Assembly: GCF_029212375.1 (NCBI RefSeq)
Contig: NZ_JARGNU010000004.1
Span: forward strand, 124,001-188,000
Length of the DNA stretch: 64,000 nucleotides
DNA from: Zhongshania sp.
GTDB lineage: Bacteria; Pseudomonadota; Gammaproteobacteria; Pseudomonadales; Spongiibacteraceae
Direction: 5' to 3'
Positions 44,873-53,917 of this stretch are shown piece by piece. Below the pieces are notes generated by a model. It had not been told where the DNA came from and did no database searches. It worked only from the letters and a program-made list of their open reading frames with translations. The position numbers and the translations under genes were made by a program. Each line of letters starts with the position of its first letter. The stretch's first letter is position 1.

Positions 44873-45901
44873 ATGGCTACTACCTTTGATTTAGATGTCG
44901 CGGCATTAGGCGCATATCTTGAAAAAAACATAGCGGGCTTTAAAGGACCGTTTACCGCCGATAAATTTGCCGGTGGCCAGTCCAACCCGACCTACCTTAT
45001 TGCCGCCGCCAGTGGTAAATACGTTCTGCGGCGTAAGCCGCCAGGTGAATTACTGAAGTCTGCCCATGCGGTAGACCGAGAATTCCGCGTGATGAAGGCG
45101 CTGGGCCAAAGCAACGTGCCCGTGCCGAATATGCGGGTGCTGTGTGACGACGATAGCGTCATCGGTTCAATGTTTTATGTTATGGATTACATTGATGGCC
45201 GTATTTTTTGGGATGCGGCGCTACCAGAGCAAAGTCCGGCAGAGCGTGGCGCTATTTACGATGCCATGAATCAGGTATTGGCTGATTTACATAATGTAGA
45301 TGTCGACGCGATTGGCTTGAGTGATTACGGTCGCCCAGGTAATTATTTTGAGCGTCAGCTCAGCCGCTGGACCACCCAGTATCGCGCCAGTGAAACGGCA
45401 ACCGTGCCAGCGATGGAAGCCATGATCGAATGGTTGAATGCCAATCTGCCGCCAGATGACGGCTTGGTGTGTATCAATCACGGTGATTTTCGTCTCGACA
45501 ATATGATGTTCGACAATAAAGAACCTAAGGTTTTGGCCTTGTTGGACTGGGAGTTGTCGACCTTGGGCCACCCCTATGCCGACTTGGCATATCAGTGCAT
45601 GCAATTGCGAATTCCCGGTGACGCCGCGATTCCGGGGCTGGGCAGTGTCGACCGCGAGACGTTGGGTATTCCCTCTGAGCAAGAATATGTGCGTCGCTAC
45701 TGCGAGCGGCGGGGTATTGAGGGTATTGATCACTGGGTATTCTATCTGGCTTTTGCTTTTTTCCGGCTCAGTGCAATTTTACAAGGCGTGTACAAGCGCG
45801 CACTCGATGGCAACGCCTCTAGCGAAAAAGCCATGGCCTATGGCGCCTTGGCTGCGCCCTTGGCCGAGCTGGGCTGGGCCTTGATTGAAAAAGGCGAGTA
45901 A
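44873..45901 (+). CDS. Aminoglycoside-phosphotransferase-like kinase (acyl-CoA kinase candidate)
   Basis: A 342-residue APH-fold kinase. Nucleotide-binding residues include YVLRRKPPGELLKSAHAVDRE (near 50-70); the Brenner motif is HGDFRLDN at 203-210 and the metal-binding DWE at 225-227. All catalytic residues are present. Homologues fused or adjacent to ACAD10/11 proteins phosphorylate 4-hydroxyacyl-CoA (LvaA in Pseudomonas levulinate catabolism). It is embedded between the dehydrogenase and an SDR, so antibiotic resistance is very unlikely. Confidence 0.88.
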   Translation: MATTFDLDVAALGAYLEKNIAGFKGPFTADKFAGGQSNPTYLIAAASGKYVLRRKPPGELLKSAHAVDREFRVMKALGQSNVPVPNMRVLCDDDSVIGSMFYVMDYIDGRIFWDAALPEQSPAERGAIYDAMNQVLADLHNVDVDAIGLSDYGRPGNYFERQLSRWTTQYRASETATVPAMEAMIEWLNANLPPDDGLVCINHGDFRLDNMMFDNKEPKVLALLDWELSTLGHPYADLAYQCMQLRIPGDAAIPGLGSVDRETLGIPSEQEYVRRYCERRGIEGIDHWVFYLAFAFFRLSAILQGVYKRALDGNASSEKAMAYGALAAPLAELGWALIEKGE

Positions 45902-45924
45902 TAGCCGTTAATAAGGGTTTTAAA

Positions 45925-46704
45925 ATGAATGAAGCAATAGCAAAAAGTATTGATTTGTCGGGCCGAGTGGCCTTGGTAACCGGCGCGTCTAGTGGCCTCG
46001 GCGCCCATTTTGCTACGGTTTTGGCGCAAGCGGGGGCCACCGTGGTGGTCGGCGCTCGGCGAGTTGACCGTTTGCAGACCTTGGTGGCAAGTATTGAAGC
46101 CGAGGGCGGCAAGGCCTTGGCGGTGGCAATGGATGTGAATGATAAGGCTTCAGTTGTTGCCGCATTTGATCAGGCCGAGGCCGCTGTGGGCGCCGTTGCC
46201 ATTGTGGTGAATAACGCCGGTGTCGCTGATTCTGCTCGTTTTGTAGACAGCTCTGAGGAGCAGTGGGACTTTGTTGTTGATACCAATTTGCGGGCGGTGT
46301 GGCGCGTGTCGCGCGAAGCGTCAGCGCGCATGATAAAGGCCGGAATTAGCGGTAGCATTGTTAATATTGCATCAATCTTGGGTCTGCAGCCGGGCGTTAG
46401 TAATAGCTTGTATGCAACGGCGAAAGCAGGAGTAATTCAATTAACGAAAAGCGCTGCGCTGGAGTTGTGGCGCAATAATGTTCGGGTTAATGCCCTGTGC
46501 CCAGGCTATTTTGAAACTGAGATTAATCGCGATTTTTTCCACTCGGAGAAAGGCCAGCAGTATCTCGGCCGCATACAGCCGCGGCGGCTTGGTCAAATGC
46601 ATGAGCTAAGCATGCCGCTATTGCTGTTGGCTAGCGATGCGGGGTCGTTCCTTAATGGCGTGGCGCTGCCGGTGGATGGCGGTCACTTGGTGCAGTCACT
46701 ATAA
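45925..46704 (+). CDS. Short-chain dehydrogenase/reductase
   Basis: A 259-residue classical SDR: TGASSGLGAHFA (residues 18-29), NNAGVAD near 93-99, catalytic Ser in NIASILG and YATAKAG (Tyr and Lys near 168-172). The C-terminal half has NVRVNALCPGYFETEIN. It uses NAD(P)H to reduce or oxidise an acyl or keto substrate. Within this operon it could interconvert 4-oxo- and 4-hydroxyacyl-CoA, or oxidise a beta-hydroxyacyl-CoA product. Confidence 0.92.
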   Translation: MNEAIAKSIDLSGRVALVTGASSGLGAHFATVLAQAGATVVVGARRVDRLQTLVASIEAEGGKALAVAMDVNDKASVVAAFDQAEAAVGAVAIVVNNAGVADSARFVDSSEEQWDFVVDTNLRAVWRVSREASARMIKAGISGSIVNIASILGLQPGVSNSLYATAKAGVIQLTKSAALELWRNNVRVNALCPGYFETEINRDFFHSEKGQQYLGRIQPRRLGQMHELSMPLLLLASDAGSFLNGVALPVDGGHLVQSL

Positions 46705-46820
46705 GGCTTGGCTGTTTGCCTTGGCGCAAATTTGCAGCGTACTGGCGGTTAATGCCAATACATAATAATAAGTCACGGGCTACACTGTTTGGATAAAAAT
46801 ATTCCAACAGAGGTAGCCCA

Positions 46821-48356
46821 GTGGCAAATACAACTCCCATTCTCATTGCGTCCGGTCAATATGTATTTCGCGATGCGCTAACGGCGGATAATGCGCGATC
46901 ACCTGTGGATATTGCCGCCGAGGCGGCGAGGGTGGCACTGGCCTCCGCCAATGCTGCTAGCTCCCTTGTCGAGCATATAGACACCATCGCCTTTATTCGC
47001 GGTTTTATCGATTCCATCCCCGGTGGCGCAGGCCCCTTTGGGGTGAGCAATAATATTCCGCGCTCTTTAGCGAATCGCATTGGCGCCAATCCCCGCAGCG
47101 CAATTTATGGTCGCGAAGGCGGTCATTCCCCACAGCGCTTTGTAAATGAGTTTGCCGAGAAAATTGCCGCTGGCGAAATGTCGATGGGCTTAATTGCTGG
47201 GGCAGAAGCAACGGGCATTATGAAACAGGCGCTGAAAAGCGGTTTAGCGCTGGATTGGAGTGAAACCGTCGACGGCGAGTTGGATGATCGCGGCTGCCAC
47301 CTGTTATTTACCTCCCACGAAGTCAATCATGGCATTACTTTCCCTACCCAAGTTTACCCCTTGTTTGAAAATGCTTGGCGAGTCCGCCACGGCCTGTCTG
47401 AAACTGCGCATCGTCGCCTCGCGGCGGAGTTGTTTGCTAAATTTTCTAACGTGGCAGCGCAAAATCCTTACTCCCAATTTCCGCTGGCGCGCAGTGCCGA
47501 TTTTTTAAACGAAGTTGCGACGGACAATTACTGGGTGGCGCGGCCCTACACCAAATGGATGGTGGCGCAGGATGCCGTCAACCAAGGCGCGGCACTGTTA
47601 ATGTGTTCGGTCGACAAGGCCATTGAATTAGGTGTGCCAGAATCCCAATGGGTTTATCTGCACAGCTATGCCGACGTAGATGACCGCTGGGTGTCGGAGC
47701 GGCCTGACTTGGCGGTTTCAGAAACCATGAACCTGAGCCTAAATGCGGTGCTTAGCAGTGTTGATAAAACCATCGACCAGATCGATATTATGGATATTTA
47801 CAGCTGCTTCCCCATAGCGGTACTGGCTGCCTGCGAGGCTATGGGCTTAGACTGGACCACCGATAAGCCGCTAACAGTCACTGGTGGCTTACCCTTTTTT
47901 GGCGGTCCCGGTAATAGCTATAGTACCAATGCCATTGCGAGCTTAACGGATATGCTTAGAGCTAAGCCCGAGAGTTACGGTTTGATTACCGCCAATGGTG
48001 GCTTTTTGTCTAAGCAGTCGGTGGGTGTTTATTCTGCGCAGCCACCAGTAAAACCCTGTCACAACGCCGACCCGAGTTTGCAGGCTAAATTCGACGCGCT
48101 GCCGGTGTGCGAGCTGACAGAGCAGGCAGAGGGAGATGGCGTTATTGAAACCTATACTGTGGTGTATAACCGCGGTGTTGCGAACTTGGGCATTGTGGTG
48201 GGGCGCTTTGAAGATGGCCGCCGCTTTCTCGCCAATACTGCCGTAGGCGATGCGCATACCTTGCTCGCAATGACCACTGAAGACGAGGTGATCGGTCGTA
48301 AAGTTAGGGTGAGCCACGATGCAGGCAAGAACACGTTTACACTTATAAATGATTAA
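46821..48356 (+). CDS. Thiolase-like protein (TLP1 type, acetyl-CoA acetyltransferase-like)
   Basis: A 511-residue protein with a thiolase fold and an extra C-terminal OB-like domain (about residues 420-511). Where thiolases have the nucleophilic Cys it reads GREGGHSPQ (97-105), and where they have GHPxGATG it reads NGGFLSKQSVGVYS (392-405). The catalytic Cys and His are therefore missing. This resembles mycobacterial TLP1-type proteins, which lack thiolase activity. It may bind acyl-CoA or act as a carrier. GTG at 46821 has AGAGG upstream. It follows the SDR after 116 bases and may have its own promoter. Confidence 0.8.
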   Translation: MANTTPILIASGQYVFRDALTADNARSPVDIAAEAARVALASANAASSLVEHIDTIAFIRGFIDSIPGGAGPFGVSNNIPRSLANRIGANPRSAIYGREGGHSPQRFVNEFAEKIAAGEMSMGLIAGAEATGIMKQALKSGLALDWSETVDGELDDRGCHLLFTSHEVNHGITFPTQVYPLFENAWRVRHGLSETAHRRLAAELFAKFSNVAAQNPYSQFPLARSADFLNEVATDNYWVARPYTKWMVAQDAVNQGAALLMCSVDKAIELGVPESQWVYLHSYADVDDRWVSERPDLAVSETMNLSLNAVLSSVDKTIDQIDIMDIYSCFPIAVLAACEAMGLDWTTDKPLTVTGGLPFFGGPGNSYSTNAIASLTDMLRAKPESYGLITANGGFLSKQSVGVYSAQPPVKPCHNADPSLQAKFDALPVCELTEQAEGDGVIETYTVVYNRGVANLGIVVGRFEDGRRFLANTAVGDAHTLLAMTTEDEVIGRKVRVSHDAGKNTFTLIND

Positions 48357-48372
48357 CGATGGGTATTGGCGC

Positions 48373-49392
48373 CTACAGCTGCCGTCGGTAATGCTGGGGT
48401 GTCATTCCGGTCCACGTCTTAAACGCGCGGGTAAAGGCGCTGGCTTCTGAAAAACCAGTGCGTTGGGCAATACTTTCAATCGATAGCTTGGACTTGCCAA
48501 GGTAGTAGAGTGCGGTATCGTGTCGACATTGCGTTTTAACGTCGTTGAATGTCGTTCCCTCTTGGGCGAGACGTCGCCGTAGAGTTTGCGGGTGCAGCTT
48601 TAATTGCTCGGCTATCTCATCAATGCTGGGGGTGTCGATGAGACGTTTGTTGATAATAATACGAACCTGCGCTGTCCAGCTCTTTTCTTTATATTGTTGA
48701 ATAAGAAACACCAAAATAGGGTGTTGTAAAAATCGGTGTAGCGATTGCTCTGTTTGCTTAGTGGGCAGCTCGGTAAGGCTGCGGTGAAATACCAGCTCGG
48801 TTTGCGCCTTGTCGAAGTAGATCGCCTGCCCTAAAAACAAATGCCGGTATTCCTCGGCGTGATCGGGGGCGGGGTATTCTAGGTTAACTGCAATTAATGG
48901 AAGATGTTGTTGGGTAAACCAACTGCTGAAGCGATGAAGATTAAACATAATCAATTCAAACGCGTAAGCTTCGTAAGGATGATTTGGATCGCCGCGATGT
49001 ATCGTCAGTTTGGCTTCATTGCCACAAATTTCAAAATGAGGTTGCAGGCCCCATTCAAACATTTGGTAAAACCGGCAATAGCGCGCCAGTGCGTGGCCAA
49101 GTGTTGCGCAGTTAATAAGCGAATAACACATATTGGTCCATGTGCCAGGTAAATAGCGGCCGGGGCCATAACCTAAAAATTCATCATTCATTGCGCGCAT
49201 AGTAATGGCTTGTAATTTGCCAAAATTTACGGCGGGAACGCGGGCATTTTGCTGCTTAAGTAGCTCGGCAGAAATGCCAGCTTCATGTAAAAGCTGTTCG
49301 GGATCCAGCCCATTTGCCGGCGCGTTTCGCAGCACCGCATGCAGAAAATAGTTGGCAACCGATATGTTGCGCATTGAAGAAATATTGCTCAT
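48373..49392 (-). CDS. AraC-family transcriptional regulator
   Basis: A 339-residue protein with the N-terminal AraC ligand-binding domain (about 18-205) and two C-terminal helix-turn-helices: SIDEIAEQLKLHPQTLRRRLAQEG and SIESIAQRTGFSEASAFTRAFKTWTG (quoted separately). It resembles OruR-like regulators. It converges on the thiolase-like gene, 16 bases away, and diverges from the TonB receptor operon across 231 bases, so either operon may be a target. Confidence 0.9.
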   Translation of the reverse strand: MSNISSMRNISVANYFLHAVLRNAPANGLDPEQLLHEAGISAELLKQQNARVPAVNFGKLQAITMRAMNDEFLGYGPGRYLPGTWTNMCYSLINCATLGHALARYCRFYQMFEWGLQPHFEICGNEAKLTIHRGDPNHPYEAYAFELIMFNLHRFSSWFTQQHLPLIAVNLEYPAPDHAEEYRHLFLGQAIYFDKAQTELVFHRSLTELPTKQTEQSLHRFLQHPILVFLIQQYKEKSWTAQVRIIINKRLIDTPSIDEIAEQLKLHPQTLRRRLAQEGTTFNDVKTQCRHDTALYYLGKSKLSIESIAQRTGFSEASAFTRAFKTWTGMTPQHYRRQL

Positions 49393-49623
49393 TAGTATTT
49401 TTTCAGAAGGCCTTGTTACGTCATTACAACGGGTTTTTGAGCATAAAATGAATTAAGAGCTAAAGTACAAGTGTAAGTCGATGTGCATAATATAGGTAAA
49501 AGCGACTATATCACCGCGTGCATGCGTGTATTAGTGTTGACTTAGCGCAACTATGCCACTGATTAGGACGTGAAAAACGATAATAGCTGAGCCATTAAGC
49601 ACACCCATAAATGAGTCTAAAGC

Positions 49624-51585
49624 ATGTCAAAGTGTTATTGGAAGGCCATAAATAAATTTGGCAAAAATACGGGGCGCGGTGGCTTGTCGGTGTTGGCGCT
49701 ATTTGTCAGCGCGGTGAGTAGCAGCTACGCGGCAAATTCTGAGCCCGTCATGCTTGCTCGTGTTGATGACTTAGCCAGTTTGAGTCTTGAGTCGCTGATG
49801 AATATCGATGTGGTATCGGTGTCTAAGCGCAGTGAGCCGCTGCAGCAATCCCCCGCCGCGGTGTTTGTTCTTGAGGGCGGTAGTATTATTCGCTCGGGCG
49901 TCAAAAGCATTCCTGAAGCGCTGCGCTTGATCCCAGGTTTGCAGGTGGCGCGCTTAGATTCTCATACCTACGCCATAACCGCTCGGGGCTTTAATTCTAC
50001 CGTTGCCGATAAGTTAGAAGTGCTTATGGATGGCCGCAGTTTATATACGCCTTTGTACTCTGGTGTCTTTTGGGACGCGCAGGATACCCTGATGGAAGAT
50101 ATTGAGCGTATCGAAGTTATTCGCGGCCCCGGCGCAGCTCTGTGGGGCGCCAACGCGGTAAATGGCGTTGTGAATATTGTTACCAAGTCTGCGGCAAAAA
50201 CCCAAGGTGGTTTAGAACAAATTGGTGGTGGTGGTGAGTTTGAAGGCTTTGCGGCGTGGCGCTACGGTGGCAAGCTCGGCGAGCTTGGCCATTACCGTTT
50301 GTACGCAAAAACCACTCACTACACTGCTCAAGAAGTTGCGGGAGCGGGTGACGCTGGTGATGCGCGAAATAATGATCAGCTTGGTTTTCGTAGCGATCTT
50401 AGGCTTAACGATAGCGATACCCTAACCTTGCAGGGCGATTTGTATAAAGAACGGATCGCGAACCCACTCAGTAATCAAGACGAGTCTATTAGTGGTCACA
50501 ATGTAATCGCACGTTGGAAGCGGCGTTACGATGATAGCGCTGACACTGAAGTGCAGTTTTATTACGATCAAACTAGCCGCGATGACACAAGAACATTTAC
50601 CGAAGATCGCAATACCTACGATTTGGAAGTGAAGCACCGTTTTGCCCTAGGCGAGCGTCAGAATTTTGTGGTTGGCGGGGGCTACCATACCACGGATGAC
50701 AATATTGGAAGCATTAATTCAGCGATACTAAAATTTGTGCCAGCGACGCGTAAAGATAAGACGTTAGACTTTTTCGCTCAAGATCAAATAGCATTAATAG
50801 AGAACAAACTGCACCTTACCTTGGGGGCGAAGTACGAAAACAATGACTATACCGGCGATGAGTTTCAGCCCAGCGTACGCGTTAGTTATATTTTAAATGA
50901 ACATAATACTGCCTGGGGGGCGGTGTCGCGGGCCGTTCGTATTCCAAATCGACTTGATCATACTTTAAATATTTATAACGGCGTTCTTGTTGGCGATGAA
51001 AGCTTCAGCTCTGAAGAAGTCATTGCTTATGAACTTGGTTACCGAACTATTTTAACCCCGACTTTATCGACAGACATTGCCGTTTTCTACAATGAATATG
51101 ATGATCTTCGTGCGTTCTCAGGTAGTTTCGGCGTGCCGCAAGCGGAGCCAATTCGAATTGTAAATGACGGTGCGGGAAGAACCCAAGGGCTTGAGCTTAC
51201 AGTTCGCTGGGAGCCGTTGCCCGAGGTGAAAGTATTGGCGAGTTACGTCTATCAGGATATGGATGTGGCGGCTAAATTCGGTAGTAAAGATATTAATATC
51301 GGCCAGAATGATGAAAACGACCCAAATAATCAACTTAACGTCAGAGTGGATTGGGATGTTGCTGCAAACGTTTCTGTTCAGGCGCGCACGCGCTGGGTTG
51401 ATGGCCTAGACGATGTTGGCGTAAAAGCCTATTCAGCATTCGATATGACCGCCATTTGGCGAGTAAGTGAACGTGTGGAACTGTCGCTGTTGGGGGCCAA
51501 TTTACTCGACCCGCAGCACGCTGAGTTTAGTGGAGGCAAGGAAATAAGCCGGAGCCTAACTGGACAATTTACATGGCATTTCTAA
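49624..51585 (+). CDS. TonB-dependent outer membrane receptor
   Basis: A 653-residue protein. Signal peptide of about 37 residues (ending SSSYAANS), then a plug domain (about 72-185) with SVSKRSEPLQQSPAAVFVLEG-like entry and DRIEVIRGPGAALWGANAVNGVVNIVTK (near 160-187, both quoted in part), and a 22-stranded barrel ending in FTWHF, the expected terminal aromatic. It imports a ligand, perhaps an iron chelate or vitamin, or senses it. Its end overlaps the yfiR-like gene by 13 bases, so receptor, YfiR and histidine kinase are one operon. Confidence 0.93.
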   Translation: MSKCYWKAINKFGKNTGRGGLSVLALFVSAVSSSYAANSEPVMLARVDDLASLSLESLMNIDVVSVSKRSEPLQQSPAAVFVLEGGSIIRSGVKSIPEALRLIPGLQVARLDSHTYAITARGFNSTVADKLEVLMDGRSLYTPLYSGVFWDAQDTLMEDIERIEVIRGPGAALWGANAVNGVVNIVTKSAAKTQGGLEQIGGGGEFEGFAAWRYGGKLGELGHYRLYAKTTHYTAQEVAGAGDAGDARNNDQLGFRSDLRLNDSDTLTLQGDLYKERIANPLSNQDESISGHNVIARWKRRYDDSADTEVQFYYDQTSRDDTRTFTEDRNTYDLEVKHRFALGERQNFVVGGGYHTTDDNIGSINSAILKFVPATRKDKTLDFFAQDQIALIENKLHLTLGAKYENNDYTGDEFQPSVRVSYILNEHNTAWGAVSRAVRIPNRLDHTLNIYNGVLVGDESFSSEEVIAYELGYRTILTPTLSTDIAVFYNEYDDLRAFSGSFGVPQAEPIRIVNDGAGRTQGLELTVRWEPLPEVKVLASYVYQDMDVAAKFGSKDINIGQNDENDPNNQLNVRVDWDVAANVSVQARTRWVDGLDDVGVKAYSAFDMTAIWRVSERVELSLLGANLLDPQHAEFSGGKEISRSLTGQFTWHF

Positions 51586-52136
51586 ACTTAAAATTTGTTA
51601 GGCCAGTGCGGCTTTGTAGGCTGCTTATCACGGTGATGTTGCCACTGTTTTGCACGGCTATACATGCCTACGCAGACAATAGCGAGCTGGAATACCGCGT
51701 TAAATCTGCCTTTTTGTTCAATTTCACCAAGTTTATTGAGTGGCCAATCGCACAAACTCCGCGCAGTGAATTTGTGATGTGTGTAGTGGGTAATGGTCAG
51801 CTGCATGCCAAATTAATAGAAACCATCGGTAATAAGCAGCATGATGGAAAGCCAATTCAATTTACGATGATAAAACACCCTGGCGAAGCCCAAAATTGCC
51901 AAATGGTGTTTCTGGGTTTTCTTGAGCGGGAGCGATTAGGTGATTGGATCGGTGCCATGTCTGAACTTGCGGTACTTACCGTGAGCGACGAGCAAGACTT
52001 TATCAACTTAGGTGGCATGATTCAGTTTGTTATTATTGATGGCAAGATTCGTTTTGATATAAATCAGTCAGCAGCAAATCGCTTGAGTATAAAAATGAGC
52101 TCGAAGCTGTTGGGCTTAGCGCGGAATGTAAATTAA
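51573..52136 (+). CDS. YfiR-family periplasmic protein (DUF4154)
   Basis: A 187-residue protein. A signal peptide (residues 10-35) is followed by LEYRVKSAFLFNFTKFIEWP, the family hallmark, and the central MVFLGFLERE and FVIIDGKIRFDIN segments. In Pseudomonas YfiR is a periplasmic repressor of a membrane diguanylate cyclase. Here it lies between a TonB receptor (13-base overlap) and a histidine kinase (21 bases apart), suggesting it relays ligand state to the kinase. Confidence 0.88.
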   Translation: MAFLNLKFVRPVRLCRLLITVMLPLFCTAIHAYADNSELEYRVKSAFLFNFTKFIEWPIAQTPRSEFVMCVVGNGQLHAKLIETIGNKQHDGKPIQFTMIKHPGEAQNCQMVFLGFLERERLGDWIGAMSELAVLTVSDEQDFINLGGMIQFVIIDGKIRFDINQSAANRLSIKMSSKLLGLARNVN

Positions 52137-52157
52137 TAACAAGGAATAAAACAAGTT

Positions 52158-53729
52158 ATGATTCGCGGCGCTGATATTCCTATTCGAGTTAAATTACTGT
52201 CTGCCATTGTGGGTACCACCTCGCTGTGTTTAATTGCCACCGCGGCGGTGTTTGTTGTTTATAACTGGTTTAGTGTGCGTAGTACCTTAACTAATAATCT
52301 CGCTGCTGTTGCCGAAGTGTTTACTTTAAATACCACTGCCGCGCTGAGTTTTAATGACGCGCCTGCCGCCACCGAAATATTGTCGTCGTTACGTGCTAAG
52401 CGCGAGGTGCTCCAAGCCTGTATTTATAAGTTCGATAATGATGGCCAAGAGTTGCTGTTTGCACGGTATAGCAGTGGCGAAGATCTAAGCCTGCAATGTC
52501 CGCAAACCCCGCCGACCGCAGATTTTTTTACACATAATCACCTTGTTGTGGTGAGCCCAGTTATTTTGGGTAATGAAAAAATTGGTAGTTTGTATATTGA
52601 GCGAGGCCTTCATGACCTGTGGGAGTCGACTCGCGTCGACAGTATTGTTGTGGCGCTAATGGCTTTAGCCAGTATTGCCATTGCATCGGTTTTGTCGCTG
52701 TTTTTACAACGGCTAATTTCAAATCCTATTTTGGCCCTATTAGGTACAACCAAAGCGGTGTCGGTTGCGGGTGATTATTCATTGCGGGCAATACCGACTG
52801 GTAATGATGAAATCGGTGAACTGATTTCGGGTTTTAATAATATGTTGGCGCAAATTGAGGGCCGAGATATTGCACTTGAATCTACCAAAAAGGAGTTGGA
52901 AGTCAGGATTGAGCAGGCGGATAAGGCCAATAATGAGCTTGAAGCGGCCTTGGCAAAATTAAAAGAAACCCAAGAGCAATTAGTGAATAACGAGAAAATG
53001 GCCTCGCTGGGTGGTTTGGTAGCCGGAGTGGCTCACGAGATAAACACGCCAGTAGGTGTGGGTGTGACCGCCGCCAGCACCCTACGAGAAGATACAAAGA
53101 CGACAACCGGGCTTTACGAATCAGGTGAACTAACTAACTCCTCGCTCAAACGTTATTTTGCTACCTGTATGCAAGCCACGGAAATTATTTTAGGCAATTT
53201 GCAGCGGGCTGCAGATTTAATTCATAGCTTTAAACAAGTGGCTGTAGATCAAACCAGCAGCGAATATCGCATGTTTGAAATAAAGCGCTATATCGATGAA
53301 ACCTTGTTAAGCCTTAAGCCTAAATTGCGCAGTACGGAATTAAAGGTTGAGGTTGAATGTGACCCCAACTTAGCCGTTAATTCTGTGCCAGGCGCAATAT
53401 CACAAATTATCACTAACTTGGTAATGAACTCGGTGCAACATGGCTACGATGAGGGCACAAAGGGCTGTTTGCGAATTCACGTTGAGGATCAGGCAAAGCA
53501 CATCCATATTCACTACAGCGATGATGGTAAGGGTATGCCTCCAGAAGTTTTGAAAAAGGTGTTTGAACCCTTCTTTACGACCCGTCGAGGCTCGGGTGGT
53601 AGCGGCTTGGGTATGCATATTGTTTACAATTTAGTAACCCAGCAGTTAAAAGGCACGGTCAGTTTGCACAGCAATCTCGGCAAGGGGAGTTCGGTGGATA
53701 TTGTATTCCCGAAAAGGGAGTTGGATTGA
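52158..53729 (+). CDS. Membrane sensor histidine kinase
   Basis: A 523-residue kinase. Two membrane helices (about 11-36 and 165-190) flank a periplasmic sensor domain. A HAMP domain (about 190-240) and a long coiled coil follow. The phosphorylated histidine is His293 in VAGVAHEINTPVG. The ATPase domain has NLVMNSVQHGYDEG (N box), DDGKGMPPEVLKK and GSGLGMHIVYNL (G boxes). It probably senses through YfiR. No response regulator lies in this operon, so its partner is elsewhere. Confidence 0.92.
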   Translation: MIRGADIPIRVKLLSAIVGTTSLCLIATAAVFVVYNWFSVRSTLTNNLAAVAEVFTLNTTAALSFNDAPAATEILSSLRAKREVLQACIYKFDNDGQELLFARYSSGEDLSLQCPQTPPTADFFTHNHLVVVSPVILGNEKIGSLYIERGLHDLWESTRVDSIVVALMALASIAIASVLSLFLQRLISNPILALLGTTKAVSVAGDYSLRAIPTGNDEIGELISGFNNMLAQIEGRDIALESTKKELEVRIEQADKANNELEAALAKLKETQEQLVNNEKMASLGGLVAGVAHEINTPVGVGVTAASTLREDTKTTTGLYESGELTNSSLKRYFATCMQATEIILGNLQRAADLIHSFKQVAVDQTSSEYRMFEIKRYIDETLLSLKPKLRSTELKVEVECDPNLAVNSVPGAISQIITNLVMNSVQHGYDEGTKGCLRIHVEDQAKHIHIHYSDDGKGMPPEVLKKVFEPFFTTRRGSGGSGLGMHIVYNLVTQQLKGTVSLHSNLGKGSSVDIVFPKRELD

Positions 53730-53765
53730 GTCGTTACTTGCAGCTGTGATTGTGCAGAGAAGAGA

Positions 53766-53842
53766 TGGTGTCCCCGACAGGATTTGAACCTGTGACCTGC
53801 CCCTTAGGAGGGGGCCGCGCTATCCAGCTGTGCCACGGGGAC
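53766..53842 (-). tRNA. tRNA-Arg (anticodon CCU)
   Basis: A full 77-base cloverleaf with encoded CCA on the minus strand. Acceptor stem GTCCCCG/CGGGGAC, anticodon arm GCCCC-CTCCTAA-GGGGC giving anticodon CCT, T-arm with GGTTCAAATCC. It reads the rare AGG codon. Confidence 0.95.
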
Positions 53843-53917
53843 ATCAAATGCGATCAAGGTCACCCGTAACCGCGCCGCAGATTCTATAGTGATTAGCGCT
53901 ACGAATCAAAAAAAGCC

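Noticed and set aside
44873-45901. Reading the APH-fold kinase as an antibiotic-resistance enzyme
   Set aside because: It lies inside an acyl-CoA operon next to an ACAD10/11-type dehydrogenase, which fits a metabolic kinase better.
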